64,000 nt of DNA from Blastococcus fimeti (GTDB taxonomy: Bacteria > Actinomycetota > Actinomycetes > Mycobacteriales > Geodermatophilaceae). Below, piece after piece: positions 15,995 to 24,495 of the stretch (the first letter of the stretch is position 1; each line of letters opens with the position of its first letter). The DNA lies in the NCBI GenBank assembly GCA_900102115.1, contig FNAW01000003.1:496001-560000 (forward strand). The letters are read 5' to 3'. A program made the translations under genes and the position numbers. The notes beneath the pieces are model-generated. The model saw only the letters and a list, made by a program, of their open reading frames with translations. It had not been told where the DNA came from and made no database searches.

Positions 15995-16978
15995 TCAGCG
16001 CCCGCGTGGGACGGGCAGCGTGGCGACCAGCTCGGCGACCACGTGCTCGGCGGTGCGACCGCCCCCGACGGACTCCGGCGCCATCAGCAACCGGTGGGCC
16101 AGCACCGGTCCGGCCAGCTCCTTGACGTCGTCGGCGAGCACCATGTCCCGGCCGGCCAGCGCCGCCGAGGCGCGGGCGGCGCGGAGCAGCTGCAGCCCGG
16201 CCCGGGGAGAGGCGCCCAGCCGCAGCGCGGGGGAGCGGCGGGTGCCCTCCACCAGGTCGACGACGTAGCGGCGCACGTTCTCCGACACGTGCAGCCGGCC
16301 GACCGCCGCGATCAGGTCGCGCACCGAGGCCGCGTCGGCGACCGGCTCGAGGTCGGCGAGCGGGTCGGTGGTGGCGCGGTCGTCGAGCATGGCCAGCTCG
16401 GCCGTGCGGTCCGGGTACCCCATGGACACCCGGGTGGTGAAGCGGTCGCGCTGGGCCTCGGGCAGGGGGTAGGTGCCCTCCATCTCCAGCGGGTTCTGCG
16501 TCGCCATCACCAGGAACGGCCGCGCCAGCTCGTAGCTGACGCCGTCCACGGTGACCTGGCGCTCCTCCATGCACTCCAGCAGCGCCGACTGCGTCTTCGG
16601 GGAGGCGCGGTTGATCTCGTCGGCCACCACGACGTTGGCGAAGATCGCGCCGGGCTTGAACTCGAACTCGCGCGACTCCTGGTCGTAGACGGCCACCCCG
16701 GTGACGTCGCTGGGCAGCAGGTCGGGCGTGAACTGGATCCGGCGGACCGTGGCGTCGACCGACGCCGCGAGCGCCTTGGCCAGGGTGGTCTTGCCGACGC
16801 CGGGCACGTCCTCGATCAGCAGGTGGCCCTCGGCCAGCAGCGTCACCAGGGCCAGGCGGACGACCGCGTCCTTGCCCTGCACGACCCGGCCGATGTTCGC
16901 CGCGATCCGGCCGGCCTCGGCGGCGACGTCCACGGGGGGACCGGTCACCCCGTCCGACGTGCGCGTCACCTCGGTCAC
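15995..16978 (-). CDS. moxR: MoxR-family AAA+ ATPase
   Basis: A 327-residue AAA+ ATPase. Seen: Walker A DVPGVGKTT (57-65), Walker B VVADEINRA (Asp119, Glu120), sensor 1 MATQNP, and the PEAQRDRF arginine-finger segment, all in the MoxR pattern. Family knowledge: MoxR proteins act as chaperones that activate or assemble partner complexes together with DUF58/VWA proteins. GTG at 16978 was chosen because a TACCGT -10 element lies seven bases upstream. It is divergent from mraZ and heads the moxR-DUF58-transglutaminase operon. Confidence 0.92.
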   Translation of the reverse strand: MTEVTRTSDGVTGPPVDVAAEAGRIAANIGRVVQGKDAVVRLALVTLLAEGHLLIEDVPGVGKTTLAKALAASVDATVRRIQFTPDLLPSDVTGVAVYDQESREFEFKPGAIFANVVVADEINRASPKTQSALLECMEERQVTVDGVSYELARPFLVMATQNPLEMEGTYPLPEAQRDRFTTRVSMGYPDRTAELAMLDDRATTDPLADLEPVADAASVRDLIAAVGRLHVSENVRRYVVDLVEGTRRSPALRLGASPRAGLQLLRAARASAALAGRDMVLADDVKELAGPVLAHRLLMAPESVGGGRTAEHVVAELVATLPVPRGR

Positions 16979-16985
16979 CCCGCCC

Positions 16986-16991
16986 ACGGTA
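16986..16991 (-). promoter_or_regulatory. -10 element, leaderless promoter of moxR
   Basis: TACCGT on the minus strand, seven bases before GTG at 16978. Confidence 0.5.
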
Positions 16992-17094
16992 CGTGGATCG
17001 GACCGGTCCGGAGGGGTGGCCGATCGTCGCTCGCACCCGGGACGGCGTCGGCCGGGCGGCGCGGTGGGGAGGGCGACCACGACACGGCGGCAAG

Positions 17095-17119
17095 TGGTGT
17101 CCAGTGGGGGCCAGTGGGT
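17095..17119 (+). promoter_or_regulatory. MraZ operator (three phased TGGNN boxes)
   Basis: TGGTG at 17095, TGGGG at 17105 and TGGGT at 17115 are direct repeats spaced exactly 10 bp, as in known MraZ binding sites (TGGGN boxes with 5-nt spacers). A fourth TGGGG at 17135 keeps the same phase. The array abuts the TACTGT -10 box, which suggests MraZ represses its own promoter. Confidence 0.75.
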
Positions 17120-17125
17120 TACTGT
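17120..17125 (+). promoter_or_regulatory. -10 element of the mraZ/division-cluster promoter
   Basis: TACTGT fits TANNNT and directly follows the MraZ boxes. Transcription would start near 17132, giving a leader of about 70 bases before mraZ. There is no recognisable -35 because the MraZ boxes occupy that position. Confidence 0.5.
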
Positions 17126-17201
17126 GTCGCCTGGTGGGGAGGCAGGGACCGCTCAGGGGTCGCTGCGGAGCCAGTGGAGGACAGATGCGGGGGGTGATCC
17201 G

Positions 17202-17636
17202 GTGTTCGTCGGCAGCTACCCCCTGCGCCTCGACGAGAAGGGCCGGCTCGCCCTGCCGGTCCGCTTCCGCGACCAGGTGGCCGACGGCATGGTGATCAAG
17301 AAGGGCCAGGAGCGCTGCGTCTACGGCCTCACGATGGCCCGGGTCGCCGAGCAGAGCGCCGCGATGGCCGCGATGGCCCCCTCCGACACCGCGCGGGCAC
17401 GCATGGCCGCCCGCATGAGCTTCGGGTCGATGGTCGAGATCGAGCCGGACAAGACCGGTCGCATCACCATCCCCGCGAGCCTCCGCGAGTACGCCGGGCT
17501 GGACCGCGACGTCGTCATCGTCGGCGTGGACACCCGCTTCGAGATCTGGGACGCCGGCAACTGGGAGGCCTACGTGGCCGAGCTGGAAGCCGCCTACGCC
17601 GACATGGAGAGCGAGGGGATGCCGACGCTGTCGTGA
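17202..17636 (+). CDS. mraZ: Transcriptional regulator MraZ
   Basis: A 144-residue regulator of the division and cell-wall cluster. Seen: two SpoVT/AbrB-like halves, each with its signature: GSYPLRLDEKGRLALPVRFR near residues 4-23, and EIEPDKTGRITIPASLREYA in the second half. Such proteins form rings that bind phased TGGGN repeats, which are present 80-105 bases upstream. The start is GTG at 17202, where the conserved FVGSYPLRLD begins; the longer open frame upstream runs through the operator and is not coding. It is the first gene of the dcw cluster, divergent from moxR. Confidence 0.95.
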   Translation: MFVGSYPLRLDEKGRLALPVRFRDQVADGMVIKKGQERCVYGLTMARVAEQSAAMAAMAPSDTARARMAARMSFGSMVEIEPDKTGRITIPASLREYAGLDRDVVIVGVDTRFEIWDAGNWEAYVAELEAAYADMESEGMPTLS

Positions 17637-17682
17637 TCCCAGGCCGCCCCACCCGCCCCCACCAGGGCCCCGGGAGCACCGT

Positions 17683-17707
17683 TCGAGCCGCCTTCCCCGC
17701 GGCTCGA
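17683..17707 (+). terminator. Hairpin 47 bases after mraZ, possible attenuator
   Basis: TCGAGCCGC (17683-17691) pairs perfectly with GCGGCTCGA (17699-17707) around a 7-base loop. There is no U tract, so it is at best a partial terminator or a processing/stability element. Confidence 0.4.
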
Positions 17708-17928
17708 CCGGATCAGGCCCCAGCCGCCTTCCCCGCTGCTGGGTCCCCGCTCCCCGGAGGACCGCCGTACCGGCGGGTGCGACCGGCTCCGCCTCCCCGG
17801 CGGACCGGTACCGGCGACCACCCGGCCCCGCGGGGCACCACCTGACGCTCTTCCCCGACGCCAGGCGGCGCCCCGCGGGGGCCGGATCCCCACCGGCCAC
17901 CCACTGACCCACCTCTCGGGCTCGTCGC

Positions 17929-17962
17929 CCCCACCCCGCCCCACCGACCCCACTCCGCCCCA
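17929..17962 (-). repeat. Phased TGGGG-like motifs upstream of rsmH
   Basis: On the plus strand CCCCA occurs at 17929, 17939, 17948 and 17958 (steps 10, 9, 10); a further pair at 17647 and 17657 is 10 bp apart. Read on the minus strand these are TGGGG, the MraZ half-site. They may be extra MraZ sites or chance in a C-rich stretch. Confidence 0.4.
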
Positions 17963-18064
17963 CCCGACCGATCCCGTTCCGCCGGGAGGCAGTTCGTCCC
18001 CCCGCCGCCCCCCGGGGCGCGGCACCATCCCAGTCCACGAATCGGTCCCGAGAGGCAGTCGACG

Positions 18065-19060
18065 ATGAGCAGCACCGGATCCGCCGCGGCGCCGGACGCG
18101 CCCCGGCCCCCGGTGCACGTGCCCGTCCTGCTGGAACGGATCACCGAGCTGCTCGGCCCGGCCTGCGCCGCCCCCGGCGCCGTGCTCGTCGACGCGACCC
18201 TCGGCCTCGCCGGCCACTCGCTGGCCCTGCTGGACGCCCACCCCGGCCTCCGGCTCGTCGGCCTGGACCGCGACCCCGACGCCCGCGCCGAGGCCGCCCG
18301 CCGGATCGAGGCCGCCGGTCACACCGACCGCGTCACCCTGGTCCCCGCCGTCTTCGACGAGCTGCCCGACGTCCTCGGCCGCCTCGGCATCGCCGAGGTG
18401 CAGGCCGTCCTGTTCGACCTCGGCGTCTCCTCGCTGCAGCTGGACCGGCCCGACCGCGGCTTCAGCTACTCCGCCGACGCGCCGCTGGACATGCGGATGG
18501 ACCCCGAGAGCGGACGCACCGCGGCCGAGATCGTGAACACCTACCCGCCCAAGGAGCTGGCCCGGGTGCTCCGCGTCTACGGCGAGGAGCGGTTCGCCTC
18601 GCGCATCGCCGCGGCCATCGACCGCGAGCGCGCCCGCGAGCCCTTCACCTCCACCGCCCGGCTGGCCGAGCTCGTGCGCGACGCCATCCCGGCGGCCACC
18701 CGGCGCACCGGCGGCCACCCGGCCAAGCGGACCTTCCAGGCCCTGCGGATCGAGGTCAACGACGAGCTCGGCGTTCTCGAGCGGGCGCTGCCGGCCGCGA
18801 TCGAGGCACTGGCCGTCGGCGGGCGAATCGCCGTCATCACCTTCCACTCGCTGGAGGACCGCATCGTCAAGCAGACCCTCGCCGAGGGCGCGACCGACCA
18901 CACCCCGCACGGCATGCCCGTGCCCCTGCCGGAGCACGGCCCCGTGCTCCGGCTCCTGACCCGTGGCGGCGAGGCCGCCTCCGACGACGAGGTCGCCGCG
19001 AACTCGCGCGCGGCCTCGGCCCGCGTCCGCGCGGCCGAGCGCATCCGGAGAGCGGCATGA
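18065..19060 (+). CDS. rsmH: 16S rRNA (cytosine(1402)-N(4))-methyltransferase
   Basis: A 331-residue SAM-dependent enzyme (also MraW) that methylates N4 of C1402 in the ribosomal P site. Seen: [13 protein letters not shown] at the N-terminus, the SAM loop [11 protein letters not shown] (42-52; most relatives have GGGG here), [29 protein letters not shown], and the late [14 protein letters not shown] with the C-terminal [14 protein letters not shown]. The ATG at 18065 follows GAGAGGCAG at some distance. Its stop overlaps ftsL by four bases. It follows mraZ after an unusually long gap. Confidence 0.97.
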   Translation: MSSTGSAAAPDAPRPPVHVPVLLERITELLGPACAAPGAVLVDATLGLAGHSLALLDAHPGLRLVGLDRDPDARAEAARRIEAAGHTDRVTLVPAVFDELPDVLGRLGIAEVQAVLFDLGVSSLQLDRPDRGFSYSADAPLDMRMDPESGRTAAEIVNTYPPKELARVLRVYGEERFASRIAAAIDRERAREPFTSTARLAELVRDAIPAATRRTGGHPAKRTFQALRIEVNDELGVLERALPAAIEALAVGGRIAVITFHSLEDRIVKQTLAEGATDHTPHGMPVPLPEHGPVLRLLTRGGEAASDDEVAANSRAASARVRAAERIRRAA

Positions 19061-19572
19061 GCAGCCGAGCCACCGCCCGCGTCGCCCACGCCCGTGTCGC
19101 CACAGCGCCGCGGACCGCGCCCTCGCGGCCCGTGCCCCGCCCGGCGCCGCGCCCCTCCCGGCCGCAGCTGAGCGTCGTCGCCCCGCCGGCCGCCCGGCCG
19201 CGCCGGAGCCCCCGCCGGTCGCTGCGCTCCCGCCGGGCGCCGTTCGTGCTGCTCGTCGTGGCCCTGCTGGCCGGCACCACCCTGGGCCTGCTCGTCCTCA
19301 ACACCGCCATCGCGGTCGACTCGCTGGAGGCCAGCCGGCTCCGGGCGGACAACGCCTCGCGCGCGCAGGAGGTGCAGCGCCTCGAGCAGCAGGTCATCGA
19401 CGGCAACACGCCCGCCGCCATCGCGCAGGCCGCCATCGAGGCCCGGCTGGTGCCCGCGGGCCCGGCCGCCTACCTCGTGCTCGACCGCGACGGCGCACCC
19501 GTCCTCCGCGGCGAGCCGGCCCCCGCCGAGGCGCCGCCGGCAGCGGCGGAGCCGCCCGCGGGCGGGAACTGA
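19057..19572 (+). CDS. ftsL: FtsL-like septum formation protein
   Basis: A 171-residue bitopic membrane protein. Seen: a 60-residue basic, Pro-rich cytoplasmic tail, one transmembrane helix at about 62-82 ([20 protein letters not shown]), then a short coiled coil ([19 protein letters not shown]) and a small extracytoplasmic tail rich in Ala/Pro/Glu. This layout and its place between rsmH and ftsI identify FtsL, which forms a complex with FtsQ and the DivIC partner and activates FtsWI. ATGA overlap with rsmH. Sequence identity in this family is low, so topology and position carry the call. Confidence 0.85.
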   Translation: MSSRATARVAHARVATAPRTAPSRPVPRPAPRPSRPQLSVVAPPAARPRRSPRRSLRSRRAPFVLLVVALLAGTTLGLLVLNTAIAVDSLEASRLRADNASRAQEVQRLEQQVIDGNTPAAIAQAAIEARLVPAGPAAYLVLDRDGAPVLRGEPAPAEAPPAAAEPPAGGN

Positions 19573-19574
19573 TC

Positions 19575-21425
19575 GTGGCGGGCACCGTCCGCGGTCCCGG
19601 ACCGGGACCGCGCAACGGCGGCCGGCCGGCACCGCGCAGCGGCCCGGGGGCCTTCACCTCGCGCCGCGCCCCGGGCAGCCGGCGCAGCGGGGGAGCGGGG
19701 CTGTCGCTGATCCAGCGCACCCGGCGCAACCGGGTCGGGCTGCTCCTGCTGGTGGGCCTGCTGGTCGTGGTCGTCGGCCGGCTGGCCGTCGTCCAGGGCA
19801 TCGACGGTGCGCGCTACGCCACCGCGGCCTCCCAGGACCGGCTGCGCGAGTACCCGATCGCCGCCGTCCGGGGGGAGATCACCGACCGCGAGGGCCGGCC
19901 GTTCGCCTACACCGCCGACGCCTCCCGCGTCGTCGCCGACCCCACCGTGGTGGGCGACCCGGCCCGGACCGCCCTGGCGCTCACCACCGTGCTGGGCGTG
20001 CCGGTCGGCGAGCTCACCGAGAAGCTCACCGCCGAGGGCCGCTACGTCGTGCTGGCCGCACAGCTGCCCCCCGAGGCGGCCGACGCCGTCGAGGAGCTCG
20101 AGCTGCCGGGCGTCTTCCTCGAGGACGACCCGGTGCGGCGCTACCCCGCAGGCGCGGTGGGTGGCCAGGTGGTCGGCTTCGTCGGCCGCGAGGGCACCGG
20201 CCTGGCCGGCATCGAGCAGACCTTCGAGGACGTCCTCGCCGGCACGCCGGGCACCCGCCGCGTCGAGGTGGGCAGCGGGGGCAACCCCATCCCCTCCCGT
20301 GGCATCGACGAGGCGCTCCCGGCCACCGACGGCAGCGACGTCACGCTCACCATCGACCAGGACCTGCAGTACGTCCTGGAGCAGCGGCTCGCCGAGGCGT
20401 GCGCCGACGGCGCGACGACGCGGGCGTCGGCCGTGGTCCTCGACGTGCGGACCGGCGAGGTCGCCGCCATGGGCTCCTGCCCCGGCTACGACCCCGGGAA
20501 CTACGGCGCCGCGCCGGAGCAGCTCAAGAACCCCACCGTGTCCGACGTCTTCGAGCCCGGCTCGGTGCTCAAGGCGGTGACGCTCGCGGCGGCCCTCGAG
20601 GAGGGCAAGGCGACGCCGGACGAGTCCTTCTCCGTCAACGGGCACATCCAGGCCGGCAACCGGGTGGTCACCGACGCCCACGACCACGCGCCGGTCGACT
20701 GGACCGTGACCGGCATCCTGGCCAAGTCCAGCAACGTCGGGACGATCATGCTGGCCCGCGAGGTGGGCGACGAGAAGCTCGAGGAGTACCTGCGGGCCTT
20801 CGGCCTGGGCAGCCGCACCGGCATCGAGCTGCCCGGCGAGAGCAAGGGCATCTTCCAGGGCTCCGACGAGTGGAGCGAGATCCAGGCCGCCAACATCGCG
20901 ATCGGCCAGGGCATCTCGACGACGACGCTGCAGCTGGCGTCGGTGTACCAGACGATCGCCAACGGCGGCGTGCGCGTCGAGCCGCGGATCGTCCGCTCGG
21001 TGACCTCGCCGGACGGCCGGGTGGAGCGAGCGGAGCGCCCGGAGCCGACCCGCGTGGTGAGCGAGGAGACCGCAGCGGACATGGCGTACATGCTCGAGGC
21101 CGTGGTCGGCCCCGGCGGCACCGCGCCGCTCGGCCAGATCGACGGCTTCCGCGTCGCCGGCAAGACCGGCACCGCGCAGCGGGCCAACCCCGAGACGGGG
21201 GACTACGACGGCGGCGGCTACTTCACGACCTTCGCCGGCTTCGCCCCGGCCGACGACCCGCAGTACGTCCTCGCCGTCGACCTGGAGCGGCCGACGAGCT
21301 CCGCCGAGGGCGGCCAGGTCGCAGCACCCGTGTTCCGCGACATCCTCCGGTACGCGCTGACCGCCGACGGCGTCGTCCCGTCGGGCACGGCGCGTCCGGA
21401 GTTCGAGCTCACCCCCGCCCCCTGA
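19575..21425 (+). CDS. ftsI: Penicillin-binding protein 3 / FtsI, septal transpeptidase
   Basis: A 616-residue class B penicillin-binding protein. Seen: a Gly/Pro/Arg-rich cytoplasmic tail, one transmembrane helix at about 54-72, the pedestal domain from RGEITDREGRPFAY, and a transpeptidase domain with SxxK (Ser330 in PGSVLK), SxN (Ser385-Ser386-Asn387) and KTGT (Lys530). There is no PASTA domain. It cross-links septal peptidoglycan with the glycosyltransferase FtsW (encoded at 27.0 kb). GTG at 19575 lies two bases after the ftsL stop; the longer frame overlapping ftsL is composition shadow. Confidence 0.95.
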   Translation: MAGTVRGPGPGPRNGGRPAPRSGPGAFTSRRAPGSRRSGGAGLSLIQRTRRNRVGLLLLVGLLVVVVGRLAVVQGIDGARYATAASQDRLREYPIAAVRGEITDREGRPFAYTADASRVVADPTVVGDPARTALALTTVLGVPVGELTEKLTAEGRYVVLAAQLPPEAADAVEELELPGVFLEDDPVRRYPAGAVGGQVVGFVGREGTGLAGIEQTFEDVLAGTPGTRRVEVGSGGNPIPSRGIDEALPATDGSDVTLTIDQDLQYVLEQRLAEACADGATTRASAVVLDVRTGEVAAMGSCPGYDPGNYGAAPEQLKNPTVSDVFEPGSVLKAVTLAAALEEGKATPDESFSVNGHIQAGNRVVTDAHDHAPVDWTVTGILAKSSNVGTIMLAREVGDEKLEEYLRAFGLGSRTGIELPGESKGIFQGSDEWSEIQAANIAIGQGISTTTLQLASVYQTIANGGVRVEPRIVRSVTSPDGRVERAERPEPTRVVSEETAADMAYMLEAVVGPGGTAPLGQIDGFRVAGKTGTAQRANPETGDYDGGGYFTTFAGFAPADDPQYVLAVDLERPTSSAEGGQVAAPVFRDILRYALTADGVVPSGTARPEFELTPAP

Positions 21426-21521
21426 ACGACGACCCCGCTTCCCCCCACCGCTGCCACGTCCGCGGCGGGACCCTGGAGGCGGCGCCAGGCGCGGTGACAC
21501 GGTGTGGACCCCGGGCCCCGG

Positions 21522-21527
21522 TAGATT
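21522..21527 (+). promoter_or_regulatory. -10 element before murE, internal cluster promoter
   Basis: TAGATT lies eight bases before GTG at 21536 in a 110-bp gap, the largest between ftsI and ftsQ. It suggests a leaderless secondary promoter for the mur genes. No clear -35 at proper spacing. Confidence 0.45.
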
Positions 21528-21535
21528 GGAGCCCC

Positions 21536-23101
21536 GTGACCACGTCCGACGGCGGGTCGGTGCCCCCGCCCGTGGGTAGCCGCCCGCGCACCCCACGCCC
21601 CGTGCCGCTCTCCGGGCTCGCCGACCTCGTCGGCCGACCCTCCGGCGATGCGCCGGACGTGGCCGTCTCCGGGCTCACCCTGGCGTCCTCGGAGGTCCGG
21701 CCCGGTGACCTGTACGCGGCCCTCCCCGGCGCGCGCACCCACGGCGTCCGGTACGTCGCGGAGGCCGTCGAGCGGGGCGCCGTCGCCGTGCTGACCGACA
21801 CCACGGGGCAGGAGGAGGCGGCCGCGGCCGGGCTGCCGGTGTGCGTCGTCGACGACCCGCGCGCCGTCCTCGGCGAGGTCGCCGACCGCATCTACGAGCG
21901 GCCCAGCGAGCGAATGCAGGTCATCGGGATCACCGGCACGAATGGCAAGACGACGACGGCGTACCTGGTCGAGGCCGGGCTCGCCGCGGCCGGCCGCGCC
22001 ACCGGGCTGATCGGCACGGTGCAGACCCAGACCCGCGCGGCGGACGGCACCGTCACCGCGCTGCCCAGCGTCCGCACCACGCCCGAGGCTCCGGCGGTGC
22101 ACGCGCTGCTGGCGGCCATGGCCGAGGCGGGGGTGTCGAGCGTGGTCATGGAGGTCTCCAGCCATGCGCTGGTCCTGGGCCGGGTGGGCGCCGTCCGGTT
22201 CGCCGCCGCCGGCTTCACCAACCTCGGCCGCGACCACCTGGACTTCCACGGGACCCTCGAGGAGTACTTCCGGGCCAAGGCGCTGCTCTTCGACGGCCGC
22301 GCGGCCGTCGAGGTGGTCGACGTCGACGACGAGCACGGCCGCCGGCTGCTCGACCGGCCCGGTCGCCCTCGCCCGGTCACCGTCTCCACCGAGGGCGCGC
22401 ACGCCGACTGGCGGGCCACCGACGTCGCCCCGGCCGCCGACGGCGGGTCCACCTTCACGCTGCACGGCCCCGACGGGCTGCGCCGGCAGGGGAGCGTGCG
22501 GCTGCCGGGCCGGTTCAACGTGGCCAACGCGGTGCTCGCCGTCGCCCTGCTCGACGCCGTCGGCGTCCCGGTCGACGCGGCGCTGGAGGGCATCGCGACC
22601 ACCGTGGTCCCCGGTCGGATGGAGCCGGTCGAGGCCGGCCAGCCCTTCGTCGCCGCCGTCGACTACGCGCACACGCCCGACGCCGTCGCCACCGCGCTCG
22701 GCGCCCTGCGGACGTCGACGGCCGGCCGGCTGATCACCGTCCTCGGCTGCGGCGGCGACCGCGATCCGGGCAAGCGGGCGGCCATGGGCGCGGCCGCCGC
22801 GGCCGGCAGCGACGTCCTGGTCGTCACCGACGACAACCCGCGCTCGGAGGAGCCGGCCGTTGTCCGGGCCGCCATGCTCGCCGGCGTCCTCGACGTGCCG
22901 GAGGACCGGCGCGCGGAGGTGCACGAGGTCGGCGACCGCCGCGAGGCCATCGCGGCGGCCGTGGCGCTCGCCCGCCCCGGCGACACCGTGCTGGTCGCGG
23001 GCAAGGGGCACGAGACCGGCCAGGAGATCGCCGGCACCGTGCACCCCTTCGACGACCGCGCCGTGCTGCGCGAGGTCCTGGCCGCGGGGGTGCGGCGATG
23101 A
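21536..23101 (+). CDS. murE: UDP-MurNAc-tripeptide synthetase MurE
   Basis: A 521-residue Mur ligase adding the third residue of the peptidoglycan stem peptide, using ATP. Seen: N-terminal UMP-binding domain, P-loop GTNGKTT (134-140), EVSSHAL, FTNLGRDHLDFHGT, the VVDYAHTPD motif, and DNPR at 433-436. Family knowledge: DNPR selects meso-diaminopimelate, so this organism probably has meso-DAP peptidoglycan. GTG at 21536 has a -10 box just upstream. The stop overlaps the ATG of murF (ATGA). Confidence 0.95.
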   Translation: MTTSDGGSVPPPVGSRPRTPRPVPLSGLADLVGRPSGDAPDVAVSGLTLASSEVRPGDLYAALPGARTHGVRYVAEAVERGAVAVLTDTTGQEEAAAAGLPVCVVDDPRAVLGEVADRIYERPSERMQVIGITGTNGKTTTAYLVEAGLAAAGRATGLIGTVQTQTRAADGTVTALPSVRTTPEAPAVHALLAAMAEAGVSSVVMEVSSHALVLGRVGAVRFAAAGFTNLGRDHLDFHGTLEEYFRAKALLFDGRAAVEVVDVDDEHGRRLLDRPGRPRPVTVSTEGAHADWRATDVAPAADGGSTFTLHGPDGLRRQGSVRLPGRFNVANAVLAVALLDAVGVPVDAALEGIATTVVPGRMEPVEAGQPFVAAVDYAHTPDAVATALGALRTSTAGRLITVLGCGGDRDPGKRAAMGAAAAAGSDVLVVTDDNPRSEEPAVVRAAMLAGVLDVPEDRRAEVHEVGDRREAIAAAVALARPGDTVLVAGKGHETGQEIAGTVHPFDDRAVLREVLAAGVRR

Positions 23102-24495
23102 TCCGGCTGACCCTGGCCGAGGTGGCCGGCCTCACCGGCGGCACGCTCACCGGGGGAGACCCGGCGACGGCCGTGACCGGCGCGGTCACGCTCGACTCGC
23201 GCACGGTCGCCCCGGCCGACCTCTTCGTCGCCGTCGCCGGCGAGCGGGTCGACGGGCACGACTTCCTGGCCGCCGCGGCCGCGGCCGGCGCCGTCGCCGC
23301 CCTCGGCAGCCGGCCCGACCCCGCGCTGCCCTGCGTCGTCGTCGACGACCCCGTCGCGGCCCTCGGCCGGCTCGCCGCCGGTGTGCACGCCCGCCTGTCG
23401 GCGGCCGGGCTCACCACGCTGGCGCTCACCGGCTCCTCGGGCAAGACCTCGACCAAGGACCTCCTCGGCCAGGTGCTCGCCGCGGCCGGCGAGACGGTGA
23501 GCCCGCCCGGCTCGTACAACAACGACATCGGCCTGCCGCTCACCGTGCTCTCGGCCGGAGACACCACCCGCTACCTCGTGCTGGAGATGGGTGCCCGCGG
23601 CGTCGGGCACATCGCCCGGCTGTGCGCCGTCGCCCGGCCGGACATCGGCGTCGTCCTCAACGTCGGCTCCGCGCACCTGGGCGAGTTCGGCAGCGCGGAG
23701 GTCATCGCGCAGGCCAAGGGCGAGCTGGTCGAGGCGCTGCCCGAGGGCGGTACCGCCGTCCTCAACGCCGACGACCCCCGCGTGCTGGGCATGGCGCCGC
23801 GCACCCGCGCCCGCGTGGTGACCACCGGGCGCAGTCCGGACGCCGACGTCCGGGCCGTGGACGTCACCCTCGACGACTCGGCCCGCGGCCGGTTCACGCT
23901 GGTCGCCGGGGGCGAGGAGCACCCGGTCGCGCTGCAGGTCGTCGGGGAGCACCAGGTCGCCAACGCGCTGTCGGCGGCGGCGGCCGCGCTCGCCGCCGGT
24001 CTGGCCCCGGCCGACGTCGCCGCCGCGCTGTCCACGGCCGGCCCGCGCAGCCGCTGGCGCATGGAGGTCGGACGCCGGGCCGACGGCGTGACCGTGGTCA
24101 ACGACGCGTACAACGCCAACCCCGAGTCGATGCGGGCCGCGCTCGCCGCCCTGGTCGGGCTGCCCGCCACCCGGCGGATCGCGGTGCTGGGCGCCATGGC
24201 CGAGCTGGGGCCGGGCGCCACCGCCGAGCACGAGCGGCTGGGCCGCGACGCCGCGGCCGCCGGGATCGACCTCGTCGTGGCCGTCGGCCCCGATGCGGTA
24301 GGCATAGCCGACGGAGCGGCCGCAGCCGGGCGTCGTCCAGGAGAGGAGTCGGTGCTCGTGCCGGACCGGGCCGCTGCCCGTCAGCTGATGTCGGAGGTGC
24401 TGCGCCCCGGGGACGTCGTCCTCGTGAAGGCCAGCCGGTCCTATGGCTTGGAGCTGCTCGCCGCCGACCTGCTCGAGGAGGGGGTTCCGCGATGA
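23098..24495 (+). CDS. murF: UDP-MurNAc-tripeptide:D-Ala-D-Ala ligase MurF
   Basis: A 465-residue ATP-dependent ligase that adds D-Ala-D-Ala to the UDP-MurNAc-tripeptide in the cytoplasm. Seen: N-terminal substrate domain with TLDSRTVAPADLFVAV, P-loop TGSSGKTSTK (111-120), PGSYNNDIGLPLTVL, LEMGARGVGHI, and VVNDAYNANPESMRAAL in the third domain. ATGA overlaps at both ends (murE before, mraY after) imply strict translational coupling in the order of the pathway. Confidence 0.96.
   Translation: MIRLTLAEVAGLTGGTLTGGDPATAVTGAVTLDSRTVAPADLFVAVAGERVDGHDFLAAAAAAGAVAALGSRPDPALPCVVVDDPVAALGRLAAGVHARLSAAGLTTLALTGSSGKTSTKDLLGQVLAAAGETVSPPGSYNNDIGLPLTVLSAGDTTRYLVLEMGARGVGHIARLCAVARPDIGVVLNVGSAHLGEFGSAEVIAQAKGELVEALPEGGTAVLNADDPRVLGMAPRTRARVVTTGRSPDADVRAVDVTLDDSARGRFTLVAGGEEHPVALQVVGEHQVANALSAAAAALAAGLAPADVAAALSTAGPRSRWRMEVGRRADGVTVVNDAYNANPESMRAALAALVGLPATRRIAVLGAMAELGPGATAEHERLGRDAAAAGIDLVVAVGPDAVGIADGAAAAGRRPGEESVLVPDRAAARQLMSEVLRPGDVVLVKASRSYGLELLAADLLEEGVPR

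Larger units (their letters stand above)
17637..18064. other. 428-bp non-coding gap between mraZ and rsmH
   Basis: No convincing gene is seen; a 70-codon frame at 17633-17845 is Pro/Arg-rich composition noise. The gap holds a 9-bp hairpin at 17683-17707 and several CCCCA motifs (TGGGG on the minus strand), some spaced about 10 bp. The rsmH start lacks a strong ribosome site. Confidence 0.6.

Noticed and set aside
17633..17845. 70-codon frame after mraZ
   Set aside because: Pro/Arg composition reflects base content only, with no ribosome site; it also spans the hairpin.
21498..21527. Full -35/-10 promoter before murE
   Set aside because: TGACAC is 21 bp from TAGATT, too far for normal spacing; only the -10 element is retained.
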